64,000 nt of DNA from Methanoculleus chikugoensis (lineage in GTDB: Archaea > Halobacteriota > Methanomicrobia > Methanomicrobiales > Methanoculleaceae), in the NCBI RefSeq assembly GCF_019669965.1, contig NZ_AP019781.1:2357092-2421091 (forward strand). Direction: 5' to 3'. Every line of letters begins with the position of its first letter. The stretch's first letter is position 1. The notes beneath the pieces are model-generated. The model saw only the letters and a list, made by a program, of their open reading frames with translations. It was not told the DNA's origin and ran no database searches. Position numbers and translations under genes: made by a program. Positions 17,283 through 25,965 of the stretch are shown here, in pieces.

Positions 17283-18416
17283 ATGCATACGGATACCAGT
17301 CCGACCGTTCTCATCACCGGGGGAGCGGGATTCATCGGGTCGCACCTCGCGACGGAACTGTTGCAGCACGGCTACCAGGTCCGCATCCTCGATAACCTGA
17401 TGCCGCAGGTGCACGGGTCGGAGCGACGCCGGCCCGAGCACCTCGACCGGCGCGCGGAGGTTCTCGTCGGGGATATCCGGGACGCGCAGCAGCTCAAGGA
17501 GGCTCTCGACGGGGTCGATGCCGTCATTCACCTGGCGGCGGTCCTCGGGGAGCGGTCGAGCATGTACCAGATCGAGAAGTACATGAGCGTCAACACCGCC
17601 GGAACCGCCGTTCTCCTTGAGGCGTTGCTCGAACATCCCATCAAGCGGCTCATCGTCGCCTCGAGCAGCACCGTCTACGGGGAAGGGCTGTACTGCTCGT
17701 ACAACGGCACCACCTACCCGAAGATCCACCGTTCCCGGGGAGAGACAGCAAGGGGCAGGTGGGAGCCCCGGAGCCCCGACGGGGAGGTGATCTACCCCCT
17801 CCCGACCCCGGAGACGAAGGAAGCGTCGCCGCTCTCGGTCTACGCCGTCTCCAAGTACGACCAGGAAGAGATGTGCCGGCTGATCGGGGAGTCTTACGGC
17901 ATTCCGACGACCGTTCTCCGGCTTTTCCCCGTCTACGGCCCGCACCAGGGGTATGCAAACCCGTATTCCGGCGTGCTGACCGAGTACGCGTCCCGCCTGC
18001 TCCAGGGCTTTCCCCTACACCTCTTCGAGGACGGCTACCAGCAGCGCGACTTCGTGAGCGTCTACGACGCGGCGCGCGCCTTCCGCCTGGCCCTCGAGTC
18101 GCCCGGTGCCGTCGGCGGGACGTTCAACATCGCAAGCGGCCGCCCCTGTACGTTTAGAACCGTTGCCGACCTTCTTGCGACGATTACCGGGCGGCAGGAT
18201 CTCTCCCCGGAGATTATGGGAATCAGCCGGATCGGCGATATCCGCCACTGCTTTGCAGACATCGGCCGTGCACGGGAGGTTCTCGGCTACGAGCCGAAGG
18301 TCACCCTTGAGGTAGGTCTGCTCGACCTGGTCGCCTGGGTCGAGGCCGGGATCGAAGAGGGGCGGAAGGTTCCTGCACCTGTCAGGGCGCTCGGGTCGTC
18401 ACGCCTGCGGGTCTGA
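17283..18416 (+). CDS. NAD-dependent nucleotide-sugar epimerase/dehydratase
   Basis: 377 aa extended short-chain dehydrogenase. The N-terminal ITGGAGFIGSHLATELL binds NAD. The central SSSTVYGEG supplies the Ser/Thr and YAVSKYDQE the catalytic Y-x3-K. RLFPVYGPHQGYANPYSG and DFVSVYDAARAF belong to the sugar-nucleotide-binding half, resembling UDP-glucose 4-epimerase or dTDP-glucose dehydratase relatives. An insertion around residues 140-175 (rich in Arg, Gly and Pro) is longer than in GalE. It probably acts in cell-surface polysaccharide or S-layer glycan synthesis; the exact substrate is unknown and no glycosyltransferase is adjacent. Two palindromes over its promoter suggest regulation. Confidence 0.88.
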   Translation: MHTDTSPTVLITGGAGFIGSHLATELLQHGYQVRILDNLMPQVHGSERRRPEHLDRRAEVLVGDIRDAQQLKEALDGVDAVIHLAAVLGERSSMYQIEKYMSVNTAGTAVLLEALLEHPIKRLIVASSSTVYGEGLYCSYNGTTYPKIHRSRGETARGRWEPRSPDGEVIYPLPTPETKEASPLSVYAVSKYDQEEMCRLIGESYGIPTTVLRLFPVYGPHQGYANPYSGVLTEYASRLLQGFPLHLFEDGYQQRDFVSVYDAARAFRLALESPGAVGGTFNIASGRPCTFRTVADLLATITGRQDLSPEIMGISRIGDIRHCFADIGRAREVLGYEPKVTLEVGLLDLVAWVEAGIEEGRKVPAPVRALGSSRLRV

Positions 18417-18469
18417 GGGGCACCCGACGCCCAACCTTTATTTCTCCGCCGGAAGTATGTGACCGCATC

Positions 18470-19216
18470 ATGCGCATCGGCCTTCGGACCTGGGAAGTAA
18501 GGCTCGGGCTTCTTCTGGTCGCTTCATCGGTCACTATATACGGCGTAAAATACCTCCTGCTCGGCGATCCCGAGAACACCTACCAGTACATCTTCAACGC
18601 GCTCGGGTTCCTCCCGATAAACGTCCTCCTGGTCACCCTGCTGATCAACGAACTCCTGAGCGTCCGGGCAAAGCGCGACCGGCTGAACAAGCTGAACATG
18701 GTCATCGGCACCTTCTTCTCGGAGGTCGGCACCGGGCTCCTCACGTACCTCTCTGACCGCGACCCGAACCTTCCCAAGATCCGGCACGACCTCGTCGTGA
18801 CGAACGCCTGGACGCCGGAGAGGTTCTCCAAGGTGCGCGGCCGCCTCCGGCGTCACACCTGCATGGTCGCCGTCGGTGCCGCCGACCTGCAGGAACTCTG
18901 CCGGTACCTCAAAGAACAACGGGGATTCCTCCTCCGTCTGCTCGAGAACCCCGTCCTCCTGGAGCACGAGTCGTTCACCGACCTCCTGCGGGCGGTCTTC
19001 CACCTGACCGAGGAACTCGAACGGCGGGGGGACTTCGCCGGACTCCCGGCAAGCGACGTCGAACACCTCGCGGGAGACGTCGAACGGGTGTACAGCCGAC
19101 TCATCGGAGAATGGCTCGCCTACATGGAGTATCTCCAGAGGAACCACCCGTACCTCTTTTCGCTTGCGATGCGGAGCAATCCCTTCGACGAGACGGCGTC
19201 GCCGGTAGTACGATGA
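18470..19216 (+). CDS. uncharacterised membrane-anchored protein
   Basis: 248 aa. Two membrane segments at the N-terminus (about residues 10-30, LGLLLVASSVTIYGVKYLLL, and 38-60, FNALGFLPINVLLVTLLINE) anchor a mainly helical cytosolic domain. The soluble part is rich in Leu, Arg and Glu and has no recognised catalytic motif. The family is unknown to me. It sits 53 bases after the epimerase gene and could share its transcript. A 245-base gap with its own TATA box separates it from the oxidoreductase genes downstream. Confidence 0.75.
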   Translation: MRIGLRTWEVRLGLLLVASSVTIYGVKYLLLGDPENTYQYIFNALGFLPINVLLVTLLINELLSVRAKRDRLNKLNMVIGTFFSEVGTGLLTYLSDRDPNLPKIRHDLVVTNAWTPERFSKVRGRLRRHTCMVAVGAADLQELCRYLKEQRGFLLRLLENPVLLEHESFTDLLRAVFHLTEELERRGDFAGLPASDVEHLAGDVERVYSRLIGEWLAYMEYLQRNHPYLFSLAMRSNPFDETASPVVR

Positions 19217-19257
19217 GAGTGCTGCAGGGATCGCATCGCCAATTACACGCCGCAGAT

Positions 19258-19328
19258 TCACGCGAAGACGCGAAGAACGCGAAGTTCGGCAGATGGTTGC
19301 TGCCGCTCCTCTTCGCGCTTTCGCGTGA
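19258..19328. repeat. CGCGAAG inverted-repeat element
   Basis: An 18-base arm at 19258-19275 (TCACGCGAAGACGCGAAG) pairs with 19311-19328 with a single mismatch, around a 35-base loop. It lies in the gene-free stretch 19217-19461. It resembles the element at 7727-7829 in sequence and layout. Confidence 0.6.
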
Positions 19329-19423
19329 GATTTCGCTATCCTGTATCACGAACATATGGGAGATCACGTCGCGGGTTGGACTGGCCGGATCACGCTCGTC
19401 GCACACTCTCCCATGGCACAATG

Positions 19424-19429
19424 TATATA
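19424..19429 (+). promoter_or_regulatory. TATA box of 2-oxoacid oxidoreductase operon
   Basis: TATATA in CAATGTATATACCC lies about 35 bases before the ATG at 19462, giving a leader of about 9 bases. This argues against the longer in-frame reading that starts at 19111. Confidence 0.6.
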
Positions 19430-19461
19430 CCCGCCGGCGGGCTACGCCACGTTTGATCGCC

Positions 19462-21120
19462 ATGACCGAATACTCTGTATTGATCGGCGGCAAGGCGGGG
19501 GAAGGGATCAACACAGCGGGGCTCTCCATCGCCGGCCTCTTCTCCCGCCTCGGTTACCGCACTTACATGTACTTCGATTACCCCTCGCTCATCCGCGGCG
19601 GGCACAACTTCGCGATCATCCGGGCCTCCGAGAAGGCGATCGGGGCGCATCGCACCCCGGTCGACGTCCTCCTCGCCTTCGATCAGAACAGCATCGAGAA
19701 CCACCGCGAAAGCATCCACGGCGGCACGACGGTCGTCCACGACGCCTCGCAGGTGATGAGGGGCGAGGGCTACGGTCTCCCGCTCGACGCGATCGTCAAA
19801 GAGGAGAAGGCACCCCCGATCACCAAAAATTCAGCGATGCTCGGGGCGCTTGCCCGGGTGGCGGGGATCGGCCCGGATGTCCTCGAGGACGTCCTCCGCG
19901 AAAGCGTCCCCGCAAAGCACCTGGAGGCGAACCTCCGGGTCGCCAGACGGGGTTACGACGCCGTGGAAGGCGTCTTCACGGTCGAGCCCCTCGATGGACC
20001 GGCGCTCCCGGTCCTGACGGGGAACGAGGTCACGGGGCTCGGGCTGGTCCACGGCGGACTTGACTCCTACGTCGCCTACCCGATGACGCCGACATCAAAC
20101 CTCCTCCATTTTCTCGCGGAGCGGGCCGAAGACCTCTCGCTCAGGGTCATCCACCCCGAAAACGAGATCAGCGTCATCATGATGGCGCTCGGCCTCGCCT
20201 ACGCCGGCGAGAGGGCGGCGGTCGGGACCGCGGGCGGCGGGTTCTGCCTGATGACCGAGGGGCTCTCGCTTGCCGGGATGTCCGAGATCCCCGTGACGAT
20301 CGTTGTGGGACAGCGGCCCGGGCCGAGCACCGGGATACCGACCTACACCGCTCAGACCGACCTCCACTTCGTCCTGAACGCGGGCCAGGGGGAGTTCCCG
20401 CGGTTCGTCGTCGCCCCGGGCGACCTTGCTGAGACCTACTCCTGGTCGGCGACCGCCCTGGCGCTCTCCTGGAAGTACCAGGTGCCCTCGATCATCCTGA
20501 CCGACAAGACGCTCGCGGAAGGTGCCTGCTCGTTCGACCTCGGGGCCGTCACCATGCACCCGGACAGGGAGCCGGAACTCTGGGGCGGGACCGGGGAGTA
20601 CCGCCGCTACGCGCGGATCAAAAGCGGGGTCTCGCCGCTCGCCTTCCCCGGGAGGGCGGGGACAATCGTCAAGGCGAACAGTTACGCCCACGACGAGGCC
20701 GGGTTCACCACGGAGGCGGCGGGGGAGGTCACGGCACTCCAGGAGAAGATGCTCCGGAAAGGAGAGAGCCTCAAGGAGGAACTCTCCACCTACCCGACCG
20801 TCAGGACCTACGGCGCACGGGATGCCGGGAGGACGATCGTCTGCTGGGGCTCGGAGAAGTGGGCCTGCATCGAGGCCGCCGAGGAGTTCGATGCGCGGGT
20901 CGTCCAGCCGCTCGTGCTTGCGCCGTTCCCCGCCCGTGCCTGGAAAGAGGCGATGATCGGGGCGGGAAACGTTGTCTGCGTCGAGAACAACGCCACCGGA
21001 CAGCTCGCCCGCCTCCTCCGGCAACAGGGGTTCGACCCGGGGAGATCCGTCCTGAAGTACGACGGGCGGCCGTTCGCAGTCGACGAACTTGCGGCGCGCC
21101 TCAAGGAGGTCTTCGCATGA
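19462..21120 (+). CDS. korA: 2-oxoacid:acceptor oxidoreductase, fused gamma-alpha subunit
   Basis: 552 aa. Residues 1-180 are the gamma domain (SVLIGGKAGEGINTAGLSIA, FDYPSLIRGGHNFAIIR). Residues about 190-550 are the alpha domain (GLDSYVAYPMTPTSNLLHFL, VIHPENEISVIMMALGLAYA, GTAGGGFCLMTEGLSLAGM), the pyrimidine-binding half of the thiamine diphosphate site. With the beta subunit downstream it would decarboxylate a 2-oxoacid oxidatively to acyl-CoA, passing electrons to ferredoxin. The layout matches the two-subunit 2-oxoglutarate-type enzymes; the actual 2-oxoacid is not shown by sequence. The stop overlaps the beta-subunit ATG (ATGA). Confidence 0.88.
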   Translation: MTEYSVLIGGKAGEGINTAGLSIAGLFSRLGYRTYMYFDYPSLIRGGHNFAIIRASEKAIGAHRTPVDVLLAFDQNSIENHRESIHGGTTVVHDASQVMRGEGYGLPLDAIVKEEKAPPITKNSAMLGALARVAGIGPDVLEDVLRESVPAKHLEANLRVARRGYDAVEGVFTVEPLDGPALPVLTGNEVTGLGLVHGGLDSYVAYPMTPTSNLLHFLAERAEDLSLRVIHPENEISVIMMALGLAYAGERAAVGTAGGGFCLMTEGLSLAGMSEIPVTIVVGQRPGPSTGIPTYTAQTDLHFVLNAGQGEFPRFVVAPGDLAETYSWSATALALSWKYQVPSIILTDKTLAEGACSFDLGAVTMHPDREPELWGGTGEYRRYARIKSGVSPLAFPGRAGTIVKANSYAHDEAGFTTEAAGEVTALQEKMLRKGESLKEELSTYPTVRTYGARDAGRTIVCWGSEKWACIEAAEEFDARVVQPLVLAPFPARAWKEAMIGAGNVVCVENNATGQLARLLRQQGFDPGRSVLKYDGRPFAVDELAARLKEVFA

Positions 21121-21992
21121 CCCCGGCCGGCCGGCCCGCCGGCGATCTCATCAGCCCGGCAGAGAACACCTGGTGCCCCGGGTGCGGCAACTTCTCGATA
21201 GAGCACATGATGAAGTCGGCCATCGCGGAACTCTCGGAGGAGGAGAGAATACCCATCGAGAACTTCGTTCTCCTCGGCGGGATCGGGTGCCACGGGAAAC
21301 TGGTCGATTACCTGAACGTCAACAGTTTCTACGGCATCCACGGCCGATCGGTTCCGGCGGCGACCGGGATACGGCTTGCGAACCCGGATCTAAAGGTGAT
21401 CTGCCACGTCGGGGACGGGGACATCTACGCCGAGGGGCTCGACCACCTCCTCTTTGCGGCCAAGCGGAACAGCGACATCACGGTCATCGTCCACGACAAC
21501 CGGGTCTACGGGCTGACGACGGGGCAGTACACCCCGACGTCGCCCGCCGGATTCCGCGGCCGTTCCACCCCGGGCGGGATCACGGAACACCCCTTAAACC
21601 CGCTCGAAGTCATGCTCGCCGCCGGGGCCACCCATATCGCCCGCGGCTACACCAGGAAGGTCCAGCACCTGAAGGGTCTCTTCAAGGAGGCGATCATGCA
21701 CCGGGGGTTCTCGTTCGTCGACGTCCTCCAGATCTGCGCGACCTACTTCAACCTGACCGACTACTATAACGAGCACGCCTACGAGATGAAGGAGGACGAA
21801 GTCGATACCGGGAGATTCGAGAGCGCTCTCGGAAAGATCCGGGAATGGGACTACGACCGGGAGGCGCCGATCCCGCTCGGGACGTTCTACTCTGTCGGTA
21901 AACCGATCTACGAGGAGGAGTTCCGGGCGCTCACGGCCGATAGATCGGACAGAAGGGCGCTTGTCCGGAACGTCATCGAGGAGTGGCGGTGA
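21117..21992 (+). CDS. korB: 2-oxoacid:acceptor oxidoreductase beta subunit
   Basis: 291 aa thiamine-diphosphate-binding subunit. ENTWCPGCGNFSIEHMM gives a Cys pair of the iron-sulfur site near the N-terminus; other ligands are less obvious. The cofactor motif is VGDGDIYAEGLDHLL followed by DNRVYGLTTGQYTPTS. Its ATG overlaps the alpha-subunit stop by four bases, so expression is coupled. No separate ferredoxin-like delta subunit is present, as in two-subunit enzymes. The gene converges on the receiver-PAS gene, with four bases between stops. Confidence 0.88.
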   Translation: MTPAGRPAGDLISPAENTWCPGCGNFSIEHMMKSAIAELSEEERIPIENFVLLGGIGCHGKLVDYLNVNSFYGIHGRSVPAATGIRLANPDLKVICHVGDGDIYAEGLDHLLFAAKRNSDITVIVHDNRVYGLTTGQYTPTSPAGFRGRSTPGGITEHPLNPLEVMLAAGATHIARGYTRKVQHLKGLFKEAIMHRGFSFVDVLQICATYFNLTDYYNEHAYEMKEDEVDTGRFESALGKIREWDYDREAPIPLGTFYSVGKPIYEEEFRALTADRSDRRALVRNVIEEWR

Positions 21993-21996
21993 ACCT

Positions 21997-23028
21997 TCAC
22001 GGTGCCGCCATTCGGTGGTGTTTGCGGAGATACTCCCGGATCGACGTCGATTCAAGGGCCCCGAGATCAAGCTGCCGGACAGTCTCGTCGATCATCTCCA
22101 CCTGGAGCAGGATCCTGTCGCGGACGTCACCGTCCATGAATCCGGCCAGTCCGGCAATCACCTGAAGAGGATTACGGATCCGGTCGTTGAGGGTCATGAG
22201 TTGCGCGACGTTCTCCTCGAGCTGCCGGAGCACCCTCTCCCGGGAGTCGGAGTCCGGGAGGAGGACTCCATTTTCCTCGGCGCCGAAACAGACCCAGCCG
22301 GCACAACGTTCCCCGGGGCCCTGTGCCGGGTGGCAGGTCCACCGGACGGACACCCGGCACCTACCGGCAGGGGCGCAGTCGACGACAAATTCAACCTCCC
22401 GCCCCTCTTCGAACCGCAACCGGATATAGCCGCCGTCCCGGTCGGACGGCGGCAGAATCGTCCCGACGGCATCCTGCCCGGCGAGTGCCGCACGGGAGCG
22501 TCCGGCAAAGATCGCTCCAGGGAGGTTGACGAACCGGATGCGGCGGTTGGCATCCAGAATCATGACGAAAGACGGGATGGAATCGGCAGCGCGCCTGAAC
22601 GCCTCGTCCCATGCCCGGCGCAGGCACCCGGAACGGTGGCGTGCGGCAACGGCCTCCACCGCGGCGGCAAGGTCGTTCGGGCCGAAGGGTTTCTCCAGGA
22701 TCTCCTCCCGCGAGAGCCCTTCCGGCCCGCCTAGAGGCAGCGTGTTCACCGGGTTTGCCGTCGTGAAGACGACGGGGATCTTCAGCCGGTCGCGGATCGC
22801 AAGAGCCGTCGCGAGAGGGCTTTCCGGACAGGGGAGGGATGCGTCAAGGACGACAAAACCCGGCCGGGATGCCGCTGCGGCCGCGAGGGCTTCGTCGCCC
22901 CGCTCGACCACGCCCACAACCGTATACCCCTCTCCCTGCAGCCAGCAGGAGACCTTTGCGGCGGCGGGGCGGTCGGGTTCCGCAAGGAGGACAGCGCGAT
23001 CCTCCGCCATGCCGGTCAGGCGGTGCAT
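21997..23028 (-). CDS. receiver-PAS protein with kinase-like dimerisation segment but no ATPase
   Basis: 343 aa. Residues about 12-125 are a receiver domain (AEPDRP pocket with one acidic residue fewer than usual, VVLDASLP with the phospho-Asp, ILEKPF with the Lys). Residues about 145-265 are a PAS domain ([20 protein letters not shown]). Residues about 270-343 contain [20 protein letters not shown], which looks like a kinase dimerisation helix in which the phosphoacceptor His is absent. No HATPase domain follows. I chose the ATG at 23028, with GGAGGAGGTGG just upstream; it overlaps the kinase stop by 13 bases. It probably acts as phospho-acceptor and adaptor for the kinase encoded upstream. 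Confidence 0.8.
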   Translation of the reverse strand: MHRLTGMAEDRAVLLAEPDRPAAAKVSCWLQGEGYTVVGVVERGDEALAAAAASRPGFVVLDASLPCPESPLATALAIRDRLKIPVVFTTANPVNTLPLGGPEGLSREEILEKPFGPNDLAAAVEAVAARHRSGCLRRAWDEAFRRAADSIPSFVMILDANRRIRFVNLPGAIFAGRSRAALAGQDAVGTILPPSDRDGGYIRLRFEEGREVEFVVDCAPAGRCRVSVRWTCHPAQGPGERCAGWVCFGAEENGVLLPDSDSRERVLRQLEENVAQLMTLNDRIRNPLQVIAGLAGFMDGDVRDRILLQVEMIDETVRQLDLGALESTSIREYLRKHHRMAAP

Positions 23029-25475
23029 GTCACCACCTCCTCCGGCTCGCCGGGGACGATGAGCTCGATGACCGTCCCGGGTTCCCCTGGCCGGAACATG
23101 ATCGTCCCTCCAAGTTGTGCTGCGAGGATCCGGACGAGCTGCAGCCCCAGGGTCGCCGGTGGCTGGTCGATGACGTCCGGGGGCATCCCGACGCCGTCGT
23201 CCCGGTACTCGACGACGAGCCGGTTGTCCGGCAGCCGGGCGATCCGGATCGCGATTGCCCCCCTGTCCCTGCCGGCAAACCCGTGCCTGAGAGAGTTGGA
23301 TATGAGTTCGTTGAGGATGAGGCCGAGCGGGATCGCCGTGTCGCCGGAGAAGGTGATCGCCTCCGCCGTCTCGACGGTGACGGATACGTGGGCCTGCAGG
23401 GCATAGGACTGGACCAGGTCGTCCGCAAATCGGCGCGCGTAGGCGCCGATATCGACGACGGCGAGAGACTCCGACCGGTAAAGGCTCTCGTGGACGAGCG
23501 CGAGCGACTTCACCCGGTTCACGCTTTCGCGGATGCATTCGCGGGCTGCGGAGTTCTCGATCAGGCGGCCCTGCAGGGAGAGGAGACTCGATATGACCTG
23601 CATGTTGTTCTTCACCCGGTGGTGGATCTCCTTTAAGAGTGCCGTCTTCTCGTCGAGCGACGCCTGCAGCCGGCGCTCGTACGCCGTCAGTTCCTCGAAG
23701 TGCCGGGCGTTGACGACGGCAAGCGCGGCCTGGTTCGCGATCCCTCCCAGGAACGCGAGTTCTCCCGGTGAGAACGTGCGCGGCGCATCGAACATCACCA
23801 CGTCGAGGGAGCCAATCAGGACCCCTTCGTGGAGGATTGCGGCGGACGCGAGCGCCCGGGGAGGGCGCTCCGGGGTGCTCTTCCAAAACCCCTCACCCGC
23901 CCGGAGCACCGGGTCGGGAACGGCGATGACCGGGGCCTGCTTACGGAGTTCGCGCTCGTAGACAGGGAGCGGAATGCACGGCAGGCAGTCCCGTACTTCC
24001 TCAGGCACCCCGAACGACCGGGCGGGCACGAGCATACCCCGGTGGCGATCCAGGAGGAAGACAACCGCTGCCGGAACCTGGAGCGCCCGGGCCGTCTCCT
24101 CGCAGAGCGCATCGAGTACGGCATCCAGTGCGATGCTGCCGTTCAGCCGTGCCGCGATCCGCAGAAGCGTATCGGTTCGGTCTTTCTCCTCACAGAGAAC
24201 CTGCTCCCGTGCTCTCTGTACGGTGATATCACGGACGATCCCGACACAGTACCATCTGCTCCCGGCCCGCACGGCAGCTACCGAGAGCTCCCCCAGGAAG
24301 ACCGAACCCCCCTTCCGGGCGAACGTGACGTCGGGATACAGCAGGCGTGCGACTCCCTGCGGCACGGCCGCAATGGCATGCCTGATATCCTCAATGCGTG
24401 GGAGGGGCGTGTATCCGGGCGGGAAGAGCCGCCCGGGGCCACTGCCGACGATCTCGCTCGCCGTGTGTCCAAAGAGGTCTTCGGCGCTGCGGTTCCAGAA
24501 GGTAATCCTCCCGGAGTCGTCCAGAACGACGATCGCATCGGACGCGGCATCGGCCAGGATGGCCAGTTTCTGGTCGTTCAGCCAGGTGTTCCGGGCATCC
24601 TGCCGCGTGCGTTCGGTGATATCGTGACCGACAACCTGGTATTCGCAGACGGCACCCCCTGTGTCGAAGATCGCCCGGCATACGCTGCGGTACCAGCGTT
24701 CCTCGCCGTCAGTTCCGCCGACCCTGAACACCCGGGTGAAGGTTGGAGTGAGAGCGTCGGGCGGGCCCGCCCTGGCAGGCAGTTCTCCCGCGACCTCGGG
24801 CGGGAGGATCTCCTGCACGCGTGCCCCGAGCACGTCAGCACGCTCACGGCGGCAAAAGGCGCAAAAAGCTTCATTCGCATAGGTTACCGTCCCGTCCGGC
24901 AGGAGCCTGCAGAGGGGATCGGTCAGGTCTTCGACGATGGCCTGATAGTAGGCCTCGGCGGCGTGCAACGCTTCACACGAACAGGGGCAGATCGCAGCCG
25001 ACGTAAGAGCCACCGCGGCCGCCTTCAGGGCATGTGTTTCAAACCGTCGCCACCTCCTCCTTCCCGCGCACCCCCGAACGCTCAGGACGCCCCGGAGTTC
25101 CTGCCCGCAGAAGATAGGGATCACCAGGGCAGGCGTGGAAGAGCCCTGGACGGGCCGGCCCGCCCGGAGCAGTTCCTCCCACCCGGGGGGCAGATCCCGG
25201 CAGGAGAGACACCCGATATTATCCATCGGAACGGCCGCGCCGTCGGCCCATCCGTACCGGAGACGGAGATAGATCCCCCCCGTGCCCGGCTTACGGGTGA
25301 CCTCAGCAAGGAAGACCCGGCTCGCCCGCACCGTCCTCCCGAGGCGCCGGAGAAGGGCGTGCATCCGGGCGTCTCCGGCGACGCTCGCGGAGGGGGGAGC
25401 CACCGCATGTTTCAGGGCCGCCGCATGCCTCCGAATGAAGGACACGGCTCTTCTCCGCACCTTTCTATCATGCAT
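23016..25475 (-). CDS. GAF/PAS HisKA_2 sensor histidine kinase, soluble
   Basis: 819 aa with no membrane span. An N-terminal GAF-like domain (about 35-160) has [13 protein letters not shown] and [19 protein letters not shown]. Two PAS domains follow (about 170-300 and 305-425). A second GAF (about 440-590) has [19 protein letters not shown]. The kinase core is HisKA_2: [20 protein letters not shown] with the intact HHRxxN motif, then HATPase with [12 protein letters not shown] and DDGVGMP. The start at 25475 has GGTGA nine bases upstream; an earlier ATG at 25484 is possible. It overlaps cheW at one end and the receiver-PAS gene at the other, so all are coupled. HisKA_2 kinases normally act with CheY-like receivers. 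Confidence 0.9.
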   Translation of the reverse strand: MHDRKVRRRAVSFIRRHAAALKHAVAPPSASVAGDARMHALLRRLGRTVRASRVFLAEVTRKPGTGGIYLRLRYGWADGAAVPMDNIGCLSCRDLPPGWEELLRAGRPVQGSSTPALVIPIFCGQELRGVLSVRGCAGRRRWRRFETHALKAAAVALTSAAICPCSCEALHAAEAYYQAIVEDLTDPLCRLLPDGTVTYANEAFCAFCRRERADVLGARVQEILPPEVAGELPARAGPPDALTPTFTRVFRVGGTDGEERWYRSVCRAIFDTGGAVCEYQVVGHDITERTRQDARNTWLNDQKLAILADAASDAIVVLDDSGRITFWNRSAEDLFGHTASEIVGSGPGRLFPPGYTPLPRIEDIRHAIAAVPQGVARLLYPDVTFARKGGSVFLGELSVAAVRAGSRWYCVGIVRDITVQRAREQVLCEEKDRTDTLLRIAARLNGSIALDAVLDALCEETARALQVPAAVVFLLDRHRGMLVPARSFGVPEEVRDCLPCIPLPVYERELRKQAPVIAVPDPVLRAGEGFWKSTPERPPRALASAAILHEGVLIGSLDVVMFDAPRTFSPGELAFLGGIANQAALAVVNARHFEELTAYERRLQASLDEKTALLKEIHHRVKNNMQVISSLLSLQGRLIENSAARECIRESVNRVKSLALVHESLYRSESLAVVDIGAYARRFADDLVQSYALQAHVSVTVETAEAITFSGDTAIPLGLILNELISNSLRHGFAGRDRGAIAIRIARLPDNRLVVEYRDDGVGMPPDVIDQPPATLGLQLVRILAAQLGGTIMFRPGEPGTVIELIVPGEPEEVVTCTA

Positions 25476-25950
25476 CCCTGACATTCACCAGGTCCCCGAT
25501 GGCCTTCTGGATATCGATCCAGATGACGAGGTCCTTATCACCCTTCTTCTCCCTCTCAAGCCCGTCGCTGCCCTGCAACTTGATGACCCCCTTCATGTAG
25601 GCCAGGCTCGAGATGGCTGCGTCCAGTCGTTCGACGTCGGTCTCCGCGACCTGGATGACGCTATGGACGTCGTCGACGACGATCCCGATCTTCGACCCGC
25701 CGGAGGCTTCGGGAGCCAGCACGATGATCTTCTGGTTCTCGGTGTTCTGCTGACCGGAAAGACCCAGCAGCTGATTGAGGTTGATGATGTTGGTGATCTC
25801 ACCCCGGAGGTTCATGATCCCTTCGAGGTAGGGCGGCGCCCTCGGCACCGGCGTGATCGGCATCATCTCGACGATCTCCTGCGCGAGGTGGATGTCGAGG
25901 GCATACAGCGATCCCCCGACCTGGAACTCAACAACACCTATGGTTGCCAT
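25468..25950 (-). CDS. cheW: CheW-like chemotaxis adaptor
   Basis: 160 aa SH3-like CheW domain. [40 protein letters not shown] (the family hallmark NLRG), NQLLGL and [13 protein letters not shown] are typical. In chemotaxis CheW links chemoreceptor tips to CheA. The insert with SGGSKIG near residue 95 lies in a surface loop. I chose the ATG at 25950 because GAGGTG lies six bases upstream; the GTG at 25959 would be inside that site. It sits between the chemoreceptor (15 bases) and the HisKA_2 kinase (overlap). No cheA, cheR, cheB or flagellar gene is in the window. Confidence 0.93.
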   Translation of the reverse strand: MATIGVVEFQVGGSLYALDIHLAQEIVEMMPITPVPRAPPYLEGIMNLRGEITNIINLNQLLGLSGQQNTENQKIIVLAPEASGGSKIGIVVDDVHSVIQVAETDVERLDAAISSLAYMKGVIKLQGSDGLEREKKGDKDLVIWIDIQKAIGDLVNVRDA

Positions 25951-25965
25951 TCTCAGCACCTCGCT

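Noticed and set aside
19111-19461. N-terminal extension of the 2-oxoacid oxidoreductase alpha subunit
   Set aside because: The TATA box at 19424-19429 lies inside this extension, and the known gamma-domain start motif follows the ATG at 19462.
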